Of a stretch of 55,071 nt of DNA, positions 31,188 to 40,579 are shown one piece after another. Origin of the DNA: Candidatus Pacearchaeota archaeon (lineage in GTDB: Archaea > Nanobdellota > Nanobdellia > Pacearchaeales > GW2011-AR1); contig JACOWL010000009.1 of the NCBI GenBank assembly GCA_016176815.1, forward strand, positions 1 to 55,071. The letters are read 5' to 3'. The position numbers were made by a program, and so were the translations under genes. Numbering within the stretch: position 1 is the first letter of the stretch; each line of letters opens with the position of its first letter. The notes below the pieces were generated by a model. It was not told the origin of the DNA. It made no database searches and saw nothing but the letters and a program-made list of their open reading frames with translations.

Positions 31188-32285
31188 ATGAAAGTAAAAT
31201 TTTCATATTTAGAAGAACAATTCAAGAATCCTGAACCAATTTTTAAAGATATAAAAAAGTTAGTGAAGAGTGGCGATTTTACTCTTGGGAAAGAGGTTTT
31301 TGAATTTGAAAAACAATTTGCAAAACTTTGTCAAACCAAATATGCGGTAGGAGTAGGCACAGGAACAGATGCGATTAGATTAAGTCTTATTGCTTTGAAT
31401 GTTGGATCAGGCGATGAGGTTATAACTGTTCCAAATACTTTTTATTCTACGGTTGAAGCAATTGTGACTGCTGGAGCAAAGCCAGTTTTTGTTGACGCTG
31501 ATGATGACTATAATATAAATCCTAATTTAATTGAAAAGGCAATAACAAAAAAAACAAAAGCAATTTTGCCGGTTCATCTTTATGGTTGTCCAGCTAAAAT
31601 ACCTGAAATTATAAAAATTGCTAACAAACATAATCTTTTAATTATTGAAGATGCTTGTCAGGCGATAAATTCTGCAATAAATAAAAAGAAAGCTGGCTCT
31701 TTTGGAATTACAGGATGTTTTTCACTGCATCCATTAAAGGGAATTAATGTTTGGGGGGATGGCGGAATTATTACAACAAATTCCCAAGAAGTCAGAGACA
31801 AACTTTACATGCTAAGAAATAATGGGCTCAAAAACAGGGACGAATGCGCAATATACTCTTATAATTGCAGGCTCGATACTCTGCAGGCAATTGTTGCTTT
31901 ACATGTAATAAAAGATATTGACTGGATAACAAACAAAAGAATTGAAAATGCAAAATTTTACGACGAAGAACTTTCAAAATTTTCTCAAATACTAATTCCA
32001 GAAAGAGCAAGAAATGTAAAACAAGTTTATCATACTTATGTTGTAAAAGCGGAAAACAGAGACGAACTTTATAATTTTTTATTGAAAAGCGAAATTGAAG
32101 CAAAAATTCATTATCCTGTTCCATTGCACTTGCAAGAAGCAAGCAAATATCTTAATTATAAAAAAGGAGATTTTCCAAAAACTGAAGAGCAGGTAAAATC
32201 GATAATAACGCTTCCAGCCCATCAGCATTTAAAAAAAGGACAGCTGGAATATGTTGTCAAAAAAATAAAGGAATTCTACAAATGA
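31188..32285 (+). CDS. DegT/DnrJ/EryC1 sugar aminotransferase
   Basis: A 365-residue PLP enzyme that aminates a keto-sugar nucleotide. Motifs: VGTGTDAIRLSLIAL (about 55-69), NTFYSTVEAI, ILPVHLYGCPA, IIEDACQAINS and the PLP lysine in FSLHPLKGINVWGDGG. Ends overlap the next aminotransferase by 4 bp, and the two are paralogues with long shared blocks (VDADDDYNINPNLIEKAITK against the same with RLIEEAITK). Sugar substrate unknown; 3- or 4-keto sugars are typical. Confidence 0.9.
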   Translation: MKVKFSYLEEQFKNPEPIFKDIKKLVKSGDFTLGKEVFEFEKQFAKLCQTKYAVGVGTGTDAIRLSLIALNVGSGDEVITVPNTFYSTVEAIVTAGAKPVFVDADDDYNINPNLIEKAITKKTKAILPVHLYGCPAKIPEIIKIANKHNLLIIEDACQAINSAINKKKAGSFGITGCFSLHPLKGINVWGDGGIITTNSQEVRDKLYMLRNNGLKNRDECAIYSYNCRLDTLQAIVALHVIKDIDWITNKRIENAKFYDEELSKFSQILIPERARNVKQVYHTYVVKAENRDELYNFLLKSEIEAKIHYPVPLHLQEASKYLNYKKGDFPKTEEQVKSIITLPAHQHLKKGQLEYVVKKIKEFYK

Positions 32286-33385
32286 ACAAAATCTTAGTTA
32301 AATATATAAATTTTCCTCTTCAATATAAAAAAATAAAAAAAGAATTGCTTGGGACTATTGAAAACGTTTTTGAATCCGGCAATTTTGTGCTTGGTCCAGA
32401 AGTAGAAAAATTTGAGAAAAATTTTGCTAAATCTTGCCAAACTAAATATGCTCTTGGAGTTGGAGATGGAACAAGCGCGCTATTTTTAGTGATGAAAGCG
32501 CTTGGAATTGGAACTGGAGATGAAGTCATAACCGTTCCTAATTCTTTTATCGCAACTGCTGGTGCAATAGCGGCAACAGGAGCAAAACCAGTTTTTGTTG
32601 ACGCTGACGATGATTATAACATAAATCCTCGTTTAATTGAAGAAGCGATAACAAAAAAAACAAAAGCAATTCTACCAGTTCATCTTACTGGAAGACCTGC
32701 AAATTTAGATAAGATTTTAGAAATTTCAGATAAAAATAAAATTTATTTAATTGAAGATGCTGCTCAGGCTGTTGGCGCAAAATATAATGGAAAAAAAGTA
32801 GGTTCTTTTGGAATTGCCGGTTGTTTTAGTTTGCATCCGCTTAAGAATTTAAATGCTTATGGAGATAGCGGAATAATAACAACTCAAGATAAACAACTTT
32901 ATGAAAATTTAAAAAAAATGCGCAATCATGGTCTCAAAAACAGAGATGAATGTGATTTTTTTGCTTTCAATTCAAGACTGGATGAGTTGCAAGCAGCAAT
33001 GCTTAATGTTAAAATGAAATATTTAGACAAATGGACAAAAAGAAAGCGTGAAATAGCGTCATTTTATCAAAAAAAACTTTCTGACATTATAAAAGTTCCG
33101 CTTGATAAACCAAATGAAGAGGCAGTCTATCATACATTTATAATTCAAGCAAACAAAAGAGATGATTTACAAAAGTTTTTGTTGCAAAAAGGAATTGAAA
33201 CAAAAATCCATTATCCAATTCCGATTCATTTGCAAAAAGCAGCTCAATATCTTGGCTATAAAAAAGGAGATTTTCCAAAGACAGAAGAACAAACAAAAAA
33301 AATACTTAGTTTGCCAATATATCCCGAACTTAAAAAAGAGCAATTGGAACTTGTTGTAAATGAAATAAGAAAATTTTATTCTTAA
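32282..33385 (+). CDS. DegT/DnrJ/EryC1 sugar aminotransferase, second copy
   Basis: A 367-residue paralogue of the gene before it, with the same fold and catalytic lysine in FSLHPLKNLNAYGDSG. Distinct residues near the substrate pocket (LTGRPANLDK against LYGCPAKIPE) suggest a different sugar or position. Tandem duplication followed by divergence is the simplest history. It is convergent with a radical SAM gene, the two stops overlapping by 4 bp. Confidence 0.9.
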   Translation: MNKILVKYINFPLQYKKIKKELLGTIENVFESGNFVLGPEVEKFEKNFAKSCQTKYALGVGDGTSALFLVMKALGIGTGDEVITVPNSFIATAGAIAATGAKPVFVDADDDYNINPRLIEEAITKKTKAILPVHLTGRPANLDKILEISDKNKIYLIEDAAQAVGAKYNGKKVGSFGIAGCFSLHPLKNLNAYGDSGIITTQDKQLYENLKKMRNHGLKNRDECDFFAFNSRLDELQAAMLNVKMKYLDKWTKRKREIASFYQKKLSDIIKVPLDKPNEEAVYHTFIIQANKRDDLQKFLLQKGIETKIHYPIPIHLQKAAQYLGYKKGDFPKTEEQTKKILSLPIYPELKKEQLELVVNEIRKFYS

Positions 33386-34650
33386 ACAAAATTAACATGC
33401 ATCGGTGTTTTTTTTCCAGAAACATCTTGAAGAGGGATATTTTTTTCCCTAAGATCAAACAAAACTTCATTTACTTTATCTTGCAAACATAATGTCCCGC
33501 ATCTATGTCTTGGATCAAATTTATCCGAACCTAAATAACCCATTACTTCCCAATATCTATCGCTTGCCCAAATATCTTTAAATCGTTGTTGAGAAAAATT
33601 GCCGATATGAAAATTTTTATAATCCGTGTGAAAAAACATTCCGCATGGCGCTACAAGACATGTGCCGGAGGTTTGTAATAGAATTGGCGGTCCAAAACAT
33701 TTCGAATATCTTCTATCTCTGCCTGTTCTGATTTTTGACCATTTTGCCTGCGTTGAATAATCTTTTGTTGAAAGCGCTTCAGCTATTTTTAAGAGTCCCA
33801 GAGCCTCTGGAGTTTTGTACCAATTATAATCAACTCCAAGCCTGCCATTTTCATCATCACTGCAGTGTTTTATAATTGTGTAATCAATTCCAATATTTCT
33901 TCCAAGAAGAGCTAAAGGAATAATTTGATCTGCGCATTCTGGAAGCAAAACCATTTGCGCTCCGATTGTTACATCAAAATTATTTTCTTTTTTTATTTTG
34001 ACGCATTCTTTCATTGTATCAATTACTTTATGAAAATTTTTTTCATTAGTCCCCATAATTTTTGCATATGCTTCAGGTTCTCCAGCAGAAATATTAAAAC
34101 GAAGATATGTCAATTCAGAGAGCAGCTCTTCAAGTTTCTCGCGTTTTAATGCCTGCCCATTAGTTCCAGATGCCATATCAAATCCATTTTGTTTTCCTTT
34201 TTTTACAAAATCATAAAAATGAGGATTTAAAGTGCTTTCACCATCGCTAACAAGGCTTATTGCTTTTACTCCTTCTCCGGTTTTATGCCCTATTTCAACG
34301 CAATCATCAAGAAAATTAGAATAAACCTCCCATGTCGCCGGAGAATCTGGATTGAACTGCAAGCCAGCATAACAATAAGTGCAGGCATATTGGCATTTTT
34401 GAGTAAGCGCCATATCTATTGTAATAGGCGCAATTTTTTCTCCTCTAAACCAGGCATCTACCCTATCTTTATGAAAAGCGATTTTTGTTGTATCGAGATT
34501 AAATTTTTCTCTTGGATTTATATCAAAATTTAGCAGAGGTTTTATGCGCTCAATATCACTTTTTATTTTTTCCCAATTTGTAGTTTGATTAGAACCATTG
34601 TTGCTAATCTCATATTTTCCTTCAAGCAATTGAGATAATTCGGTTTCCAT
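33382..34650 (-). CDS. Radical SAM protein with SPASM-like C-terminus
   Basis: A 422-residue radical SAM enzyme. The SAM cluster is ALTQKCQYACTYCYAG (Cys86, 90, 93). The C-terminal third has cysteines in KCFGPPILLQTSGTCLVAPCG and HRCGTLCLQDK, arranged as in SPASM/twitch extensions that bind further Fe-S clusters. Such proteins modify peptides or sugars. Here the glycan context suggests a sugar-nucleotide epimerisation, dehydration or similar step; substrate unknown. Confidence 0.83.
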   Translation of the reverse strand: METELSQLLEGKYEISNNGSNQTTNWEKIKSDIERIKPLLNFDINPREKFNLDTTKIAFHKDRVDAWFRGEKIAPITIDMALTQKCQYACTYCYAGLQFNPDSPATWEVYSNFLDDCVEIGHKTGEGVKAISLVSDGESTLNPHFYDFVKKGKQNGFDMASGTNGQALKREKLEELLSELTYLRFNISAGEPEAYAKIMGTNEKNFHKVIDTMKECVKIKKENNFDVTIGAQMVLLPECADQIIPLALLGRNIGIDYTIIKHCSDDENGRLGVDYNWYKTPEALGLLKIAEALSTKDYSTQAKWSKIRTGRDRRYSKCFGPPILLQTSGTCLVAPCGMFFHTDYKNFHIGNFSQQRFKDIWASDRYWEVMGYLGSDKFDPRHRCGTLCLQDKVNEVLFDLREKNIPLQDVSGKKTPMHVNFV

Positions 34651-34716
34651 TTTTATAATTAAAGTATATAATCAGAAATAATAAACTATAAAAACTTATG
34701 CTTTTATCAGAATTTT

Positions 34717-35088
34717 ATGAAACAAATTCCAAACATTTTAGAGAAGACGGGCATAAGCAGAGATTATATTTTAGCATTTGGGAGCATAGATAATTATATT
34801 AGAAGAATAGAAAAAAAAGAAGAATTTAGATGGATAAGATTAGCTGAAAATTCTTATCTCAATCGACCAATTCTTAAATATGAAGCATACTTTAGTCAGG
34901 CAGAATATGAACAAGTTGTTACAGATAAAAATCGTGAAATAATAAAAAATCTTGATAGACTTGTAGAAGAGGTAAATAAAATGAGAGAGAATAAACAAAA
35001 AGATTATGAAAAGCTTTCTAAATTATGGAAAAAAGCAAAAGAAATTATTTTTGGTAAGGCGCAAGAACTTTTAGAAGACAAAATTTAA
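34717..35088 (+). CDS. Hypothetical helical protein
   Basis: A 123-residue charged protein (MKQIPNILEKTGISRDYILA). The C-terminal half is a long helix or coiled coil (NREIIKNLDRLVEEVNKMRE). No cysteines of note and no membrane segment. It lies in the gap between two minus-strand genes, divergent from the radical SAM gene. Function unknown. Confidence 0.5.
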   Translation: MKQIPNILEKTGISRDYILAFGSIDNYIRRIEKKEEFRWIRLAENSYLNRPILKYEAYFSQAEYEQVVTDKNREIIKNLDRLVEEVNKMRENKQKDYEKLSKLWKKAKEIIFGKAQELLEDKI

Positions 35089-35175
35089 TTATTTTTTGCT
35101 TTCATTTGAGTGTATGGATATCCTGAAAAAATAATTTTGTTATTTTTTTATTCTTGTCCTGTCTGTTTTTGTTTT

Positions 35176-36273
35176 TTATAAGAAATTCGACTCTTGTATT
35201 AGTTTATTAAAATCTTTTTTGCCCGAATCAATATATGGTGCCTTTAGATTAACTGCCAGTTGTTTGTCATCTTCACTATTCCCGATTACAATAACCCTCT
35301 TAAAATCTTTTAGTTCTGTATTTAATTCTTTTAATGAGTCATCAACCATTTTTGTACATGGTTTTCTTTTTGTTTTTTCTTTTACATACTTATAATTAAA
35401 ATTTAAATGAGAATTTTTTTTCGCATAAGGTATATCGATATCTGGGCAATACTGCCAATTATCTATCACAGCATCATCTTCTTTCAATTTTTCACTAATA
35501 AAATTATTAATTTCATTGATTCTTTTGCAATCAAAGAACTTTCTTGCTACTCCTGATTGATTAGAGATGCATATGATTTTTGATGTAAACTTATTCTGAA
35601 GGTATTTTAAAAATCTGACTACCTCTTTATTTATTTTTAACTCTTTCTCCCATGTTTCGTACCTCCCAAGAAAATCGTCATTGTAAATAATTGTTCCATC
35701 CCTGTCAATAATTATCAAGAGTTCGTATCCTTGCTCCCATTTCTTATCCTTGTCAAGCTTCACTTTGGTTTGGATGTAATTAATTATCTCAGTGGTAGAT
35801 AATTTTTCATCAACAGTGTATTTAATCTCTTCACCCACTTCTGAAATTGTATTTCTTTCAGAGATTATTCCCGGGGTTGTTTTATTTATATAATCCGGAC
35901 CCTTGATGTAATAATTTGGTTTTAGCAATCTAATTGCTTCTACAGCTTTTTTATAATTGCATATAAATGCATAATCTACACAACTTAATTGTGAAACAGA
36001 AAATGCTCTTAATAGTTCATTATATACTGGCCTGCCTTCTCCTTTTCTTTTTGAATTATACTTATCACAAGTTATTCCAATTATCAATATATCACAAAAT
36101 TCTTTTGCAGATCTAAGATGAATCATCTGTCCAGGGTGAAGCAAATCATATCCTCCAACACATAACCCAATTTTCTTCCCATATTTTTTAAATTCTTCAA
36201 CTTTTTTTATTATTTTTCCTTCAGATAATATTTTTTCAGATTTATAGTTTTCTGGATTTTTTATTGAAATCAT
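35176..36273 (-). CDS. Nucleotidyltransferase fused to GmhB-like heptose phosphatase
   Basis: A 365-residue two-domain protein. Residues about 30-170 are a cytidylyltransferase-fold nucleotidyltransferase of the RfaE/HldE type (GLCVGGYDLLHPGQMIHLRS); the catalytic HxGH appears as HPGQ (46-49), so activity is in doubt. Residues about 183-360 are a HAD phosphatase of the HisB-N/GmhB type, with IIIDRDGTIIYND (Asp190, Asp192), ICISNQSGVARKF, and MVDDSLKELN. The second half would dephosphorylate heptose 1,7-bisphosphate. Last gene of the minus-strand heptose run. Confidence 0.8.
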   Translation of the reverse strand: MISIKNPENYKSEKILSEGKIIKKVEEFKKYGKKIGLCVGGYDLLHPGQMIHLRSAKEFCDILIIGITCDKYNSKRKGEGRPVYNELLRAFSVSQLSCVDYAFICNYKKAVEAIRLLKPNYYIKGPDYINKTTPGIISERNTISEVGEEIKYTVDEKLSTTEIINYIQTKVKLDKDKKWEQGYELLIIIDRDGTIIYNDDFLGRYETWEKELKINKEVVRFLKYLQNKFTSKIICISNQSGVARKFFDCKRINEINNFISEKLKEDDAVIDNWQYCPDIDIPYAKKNSHLNFNYKYVKEKTKRKPCTKMVDDSLKELNTELKDFKRVIVIGNSEDDKQLAVNLKAPYIDSGKKDFNKLIQESNFL

Positions 36274-36300
36274 TTTTTCACTTTATCTTTATCCTTTTAT

Positions 36301-37299
36301 TCATTTCAAATTAATCTCCTGCATAAGTTTAATATTATGATATAATGGATTAGACAGCCCATCTTTTATCAAGCCGTTATTATATGCCTCAACAAGACTT
36401 TGCACAGCATTTTCTAATGTATATTTTGGTTCAAAATTCAAAATGCGTTTTATTTTATCAGAATTAATATGATAAGACCTCATATCTGTCGTAGGAAGAT
36501 ATTCAAATTCAAGAGAATTATCATCAATAACACCTTTTACTATTTTAGCAATATCCTCTACAGATTTATTTTGATATCCGATGTTAAAGATTTCTTTGTT
36601 AATTTTTTCTCCTGGCGCTTCCAAAATAATTTCATATGCTTTTACCATATCTTTTATATTTATATTTGGTCTAAGCTGTTTTCCTCCAAAAATTTTTATT
36701 TTTTTATTTATCAGAGCATTCAGCGTCAATATATTTACAGTCAAATCTATTCTTAAACGCGGAGCATAACCACATACTGTTGCAGGTCTTGCTATAACGC
36801 ATTCTAGACCATTGAAATTTGAGTTTAGTAAAACTTTTTCACATTCAAGTTTGTATTTTGAGTAATCTGTCAAAGGTTCAGGAGAAGTTTCTTCTGTAAC
36901 ATTTTTTTCTTTTTTCACTCCATAAACGCTGGAAGAACTGACATAAATAACTCTTTTAACATTATTTTTTTCTGCAGCTTCTAAAACATTAAAAAAAGCA
37001 TCATAATTTATAGATTTTCCAAGCGTAGGATTAAGTTCATAGCTTGGATCATTTGAAATACATGCTAAATGCAGAATCGCGTCTGAATTTTTTGCAGATT
37101 CTATTAATTTTTTTTTGTCTCTGATGTCTCCTCTTATTTGATTTAAATTTGGATTGCTTTTTAAATCAGAGAAAATCTCTCCATACAAATATAAATCATA
37201 AACAGAAACATTATAATCTTTTTTCAAGAGGTTTGGGACTAGGGCGCTGCCAACATAACCCGCCCCTCCCGTAATAAAAATATTTTTGAATTGTGTCAT
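36301..37299 (-). CDS. NAD-dependent sugar epimerase/dehydratase
   Basis: A 332-residue extended short-chain dehydrogenase. Rossmann motif FITGGAGYVGSALVPNLL near the start; catalytic YSKYK (about 152-156) with Ser upstream in YVSSSSVYG. It would change the configuration of a nucleotide-activated sugar. Between the HldE-like fusion and the GmhB fusion, a heptose-nucleotide epimerase (HldD-like role) is a fair guess. Confidence 0.85.
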   Translation of the reverse strand: MTQFKNIFITGGAGYVGSALVPNLLKKDYNVSVYDLYLYGEIFSDLKSNPNLNQIRGDIRDKKKLIESAKNSDAILHLACISNDPSYELNPTLGKSINYDAFFNVLEAAEKNNVKRVIYVSSSSVYGVKKEKNVTEETSPEPLTDYSKYKLECEKVLLNSNFNGLECVIARPATVCGYAPRLRIDLTVNILTLNALINKKIKIFGGKQLRPNINIKDMVKAYEIILEAPGEKINKEIFNIGYQNKSVEDIAKIVKGVIDDNSLEFEYLPTTDMRSYHINSDKIKRILNFEPKYTLENAVQSLVEAYNNGLIKDGLSNPLYHNIKLMQEINLK

Positions 37300-37300
37300 C

Positions 37301-38827
37301 TTACCAGCTCATCAAAGATTTAAGATATTTATAAAGCGCAATTTTTTCTATAGGTTCTTTGTTTCCTACTGTTTTAACTTTCAATGCGCCGATAGCATTT
37401 CCAATAAAACCTATAATTTCCAGAGGAACATTTAAGGCCACAAGCGGAGAAGTTATAGAAAGAAAAGCATCTCCGGCACCCATGGTATCCACAACATGAT
37501 TTGAAAAAGCAGGTATTTTTTTTATGCTATTTGAAGAGAAAATTATACAGCCCTGATTGCCCTGAGTAACAAGAATTTTATCGCAAAAAACTCTTTTTGC
37601 TACAATTGGAAGAAGTTCCGTTAATTCACTTTTTTTATTTAAACACTCTAAACGCAACTCACGCTCATCAAGACAAATATAATCCGCTTTGGAATATTTG
37701 GAAATAACATTATAGCCCATATTTCCGGCGTTTACTTGAGTATTAACCGCAAGAAATTTTGATTTTGTAATAATTAAGTTAATTAATTCAGTATTTAACA
37801 TTCCATGTCCAAAATCTGCAACAATAACTACATCATAATCTGGAAGTATTTTTTCTAAATGTATAGATAACTCTTTTGTCTGTTCATAATCAAGATCATT
37901 ATCATTAAATTCGTAAAATTCTAAAAGTTTTTTTAAATCGGGAATTTCTTCAATGAATCTTTTTTTTACTATAGTTGGAGAGTCTTTTTTATGATGAAAA
38001 GCTCTTTTTATTTTTTTATTCAGATGTTCCTCAATAAAATCTTTATGAGTATTTATTTCTCCAAGCAGTGTAAAAAGAGTTACATTGTCGCAAAAATCTG
38101 CTAAATGATTTGCTATTGCAAGAGTGCCGCCGGCAAATTTTTCTGTCTTTAGATATTTTAGCGCAAGAATAGGTTCTTTGCCAGCTTTTCCAATAGACTT
38201 GCCATAGCAATATTCATCTATGATTGCTTCGCCGATAACTAATATTTTTAAATTTTTTATCTGTTCAATATAATTTATTATTTCTTTCTGATGATATTTT
38301 TTGGAAAGTTCAATAAGAAAATTTTCCGTTTCTTTTGTAAAAACATTCATATAGCGGTTGATAAGCGCTGAAGAACTGAAAACTAAATCATCAGTAAATT
38401 TTAACTGTCCGCCAACTTCTTTTATTGCGTTTTCTTCTGCAATTATGCCCTGAGAATAATCATTTTCAATATTTCTGTATTCTATGCCCTTGACATAAAA
38501 ATTTGGTTTGAGAAATTTTATTATTTCCACTGCAGTGGGCCATTTATTGAGAGCAACATAATCAACTATATCTAAAGAAGCAAGCACTTCTGTTCTAATA
38601 TTGTGATGAAATACCGGATTATGGGGGCCTTTTTTTACAAATTCATCAGGAGTTAAAGTGACAATAAGTATGTCTCCGCATTTTTTTGCTTGTTCAAAAT
38701 GTCTAATATGCCCTATGTGCAATAAATCAAAAACGCCATGGCAATGCACGATTTTTTTTCCTTCTGTTTTTAAATTTGAAATTATATTTTGTAACTCTTC
38801 TAAACTTACTAATTTATTGTTTATCAT
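37301..38827 (-). CDS. hldE: HldE-like fusion, nucleotidyltransferase first, kinase second
   Basis: A 508-residue bifunctional protein for heptose activation. Residues about 20-155 are a nucleotidyltransferase with intact HIGH (37-40) in VFDLLHIGHIRHF. Residues about 190-505 are a PfkB/ribokinase-type kinase: VIGEAIIDEYCYGKSIGKAG at its start, and HVVDTMGAGDAFLS with the GAGD anion hole. In bacterial HldE (RfaE) the kinase comes first; here the order is reversed. It would make heptose bisphosphate or 1-phosphate and then the nucleotide-heptose. Overlaps the upstream epimerase by 4 bp. Confidence 0.88.
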   Translation of the reverse strand: MINNKLVSLEELQNIISNLKTEGKKIVHCHGVFDLLHIGHIRHFEQAKKCGDILIVTLTPDEFVKKGPHNPVFHHNIRTEVLASLDIVDYVALNKWPTAVEIIKFLKPNFYVKGIEYRNIENDYSQGIIAEENAIKEVGGQLKFTDDLVFSSSALINRYMNVFTKETENFLIELSKKYHQKEIINYIEQIKNLKILVIGEAIIDEYCYGKSIGKAGKEPILALKYLKTEKFAGGTLAIANHLADFCDNVTLFTLLGEINTHKDFIEEHLNKKIKRAFHHKKDSPTIVKKRFIEEIPDLKKLLEFYEFNDNDLDYEQTKELSIHLEKILPDYDVVIVADFGHGMLNTELINLIITKSKFLAVNTQVNAGNMGYNVISKYSKADYICLDERELRLECLNKKSELTELLPIVAKRVFCDKILVTQGNQGCIIFSSNSIKKIPAFSNHVVDTMGAGDAFLSITSPLVALNVPLEIIGFIGNAIGALKVKTVGNKEPIEKIALYKYLKSLMSW

Positions 38828-39834
38828 TTTTTGTCTAAATATTTAAACCAATCTTTGGTTGCTTTGTATATAGAGTTTTCATTCCAGACAGGAGCAGTTT
38901 TCCAGTAGTCTATATTGTTGAGCATTATTTTAACTCCTTCTTCAAAACTAATCTTTGGCTGCCAGCCTATTTTTTTCTTTATCTGAGTTATATCTGCCAA
39001 TGTTCTATCTGGCTCTCCAGGCCGTTTAGGAATATAAATTTTTTTCTTCCCCCCTAAAAGATTTGCTAATTTATTTATGCTCTGGCTTTCTCCACAACCA
39101 ACATTAAAAATTTCTCCTTTCAAATCTGATTTTGCTGATAGTATATAAGCTTTTACAACGTCGCTGACAAATACGAAATCTCTTGTCTGATTTCCATCTC
39201 CGACGATTGTAAAAGGTTTTCCCGCAATTTTCTGAGCCAAAAAAACTCCAAACACTGCGCCATAAGCCCCGGAAGTTCTGGATTTTGGACCATAAACATT
39301 AAACATTCTTAAAGATAAAGAAGGCAAGTCATAAACTTTATTCCAATGCATTACATATTGTTCAGCTAAATATTTTGTAAGAGCATAAGGACATTGCGGA
39401 TTTGTTGGACTTTTTTCGGGGGTGGGATATTTGTCCGGAATACCATAGCAAGATGAAGAAGCTGCATAAATAAAACGCTTTACATTGTTTATGCGGGATG
39501 CTTCTAAAACTGAAATTGTTCCTTCTACATTTGAATGATGGTAAGATAAAGGATTTTTTATTGAAGGAACAAGATCTGCAAGAGCAGCAAGATGAAAAAC
39601 ATAATCTATTCCGTTAAAATATTTTTTGATTTTATTAAAATCAGCAACATCTGAATTTACAATTCTTAAATTTTTATTTTTCTTGTGTTGAGCAAGATTT
39701 TCTATTCTGCCGGAAGAAAAATTATCAATAACTGTAACTTTGTAATCTTCTTTTAGCAAATAATCCACTAAATGACTTCCTATAAATCCTGCGCCTCCGG
39801 TTACAAGGGTATTTTCTAATTTTGATTTTTTCAT
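38824..39834 (-). CDS. NAD-dependent sugar epimerase
   Basis: A 336-residue extended SDR epimerase of the GalE-like group. Motifs: LVTGGAGFIGSHLVDYLL, AASSSCYG, YALTKYLAEQY (Tyr/Lys pair) and VGDGNQTRDFVFVSDVVKAY. The sugar is unknown; together with the 36301 gene it gives two epimerases in the heptose run. Its start is 51 bp after the gmhA stop. Confidence 0.88.
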   Translation of the reverse strand: MKKSKLENTLVTGGAGFIGSHLVDYLLKEDYKVTVIDNFSSGRIENLAQHKKNKNLRIVNSDVADFNKIKKYFNGIDYVFHLAALADLVPSIKNPLSYHHSNVEGTISVLEASRINNVKRFIYAASSSCYGIPDKYPTPEKSPTNPQCPYALTKYLAEQYVMHWNKVYDLPSLSLRMFNVYGPKSRTSGAYGAVFGVFLAQKIAGKPFTIVGDGNQTRDFVFVSDVVKAYILSAKSDLKGEIFNVGCGESQSINKLANLLGGKKKIYIPKRPGEPDRTLADITQIKKKIGWQPKISFEEGVKIMLNNIDYWKTAPVWNENSIYKATKDWFKYLDKK

Positions 39835-39885
39835 TTTGTTTTACATTTAAATATTCGTTGATTAATAATTATTTCTAATATTTAA

Positions 39886-40455
39886 TTATATTCTTTTTTC
39901 AAGACATTCTATAACTTTATGGCAAATTTGCAGATGAATGTCTTCAACAATCCTATATTCTTTTTTAGCAGTTTGAACTAAAATATAATCGTCTAATATA
40001 TTTTTAGCCTCGCCCCCATCAAAGCCAAGCAACCCAAAAGTATATGCGCCGATATCTTTTGCAGTTTTTATTGCCTTTAAAATATTTGGAGAATTTCCAC
40101 TTGCGCTAATGACTATTTCCAGTCCGCCTTTAGACAAATAATTAATTGATTGTTGTGAAAATACTTCGTCGTAGGAAATGTCGTTTCCATAAGCTGTTAT
40201 CGCTGCGATATCATTTAAACTCATTGATTTGAATCTTTTTTCATTAATTGCATTTAAATTTTTGACTGTGCTTTTATTTAAATCTAAACTAAAATGAGAA
40301 GCGGTTGTTGAACTTCCCCCATTTCCCATAATTAAAATCTGCTTGCGTTTATCACGCGCTTTTTGAAGCAAGAAAGCAAGTTTCTCTATTTTAGTGTTGT
40401 CAACAGATTTTCTCGCATCTTCAAATCTGGAGTCATACTCTTTTAAACAATTCAT
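39886..40455 (-). CDS. gmhA: GmhA-like phosphoheptose isomerase
   Basis: A 189-residue SIS-domain protein. Blocks LIMGNGGSSTTASHFSLDLNK, ITAYGNDISYDEVFSQQ and VISASGNSPNILKAIKTAK match sedoheptulose 7-phosphate isomerase, including the GxGGSxxxAxH phosphate loop with an extra residue. It would make D-glycero-D-manno-heptose 7-phosphate, the substrate of the HldE-like kinase. First gene of the minus-strand run. Confidence 0.88.
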   Translation of the reverse strand: MNCLKEYDSRFEDARKSVDNTKIEKLAFLLQKARDKRKQILIMGNGGSSTTASHFSLDLNKSTVKNLNAINEKRFKSMSLNDIAAITAYGNDISYDEVFSQQSINYLSKGGLEIVISASGNSPNILKAIKTAKDIGAYTFGLLGFDGGEAKNILDDYILVQTAKKEYRIVEDIHLQICHKVIECLEKRI

Positions 40456-40529
40456 TTTAAATTTTAAGATATCAGCTTTTTAAAGGTTATATTTTCTTGA
40501 ATTATTATGTTTTTATATACTCTTTTTCC

Positions 40530-40579
40530 AAATTATCACAATAATATTTTTAAATCTCTTAATTTTTGTCGTTGATACA
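40530..40579 (+). promoter_or_regulatory. Conserved 50-bp promoter, copy 2
   Basis: Nearly identical to 31138-31187: AAATTATCACAATA, TTTTTAAATCTCTTAA and TTTTTGTCGTTGATACA, ending at ATG 40580. Only three mismatches in 50 bp although the genes that follow are unrelated (aminotransferase and glycosyltransferase). This suggests common regulation or a copied promoter. Confidence 0.7.

Noticed and set aside
35176..40455. Bacterial contamination as source of the heptose genes
   Set aside because: Base composition by eye, 4-bp overlaps and flanking archaeal-type genes are continuous with the rest of the window; ancient transfer from bacteria remains possible.
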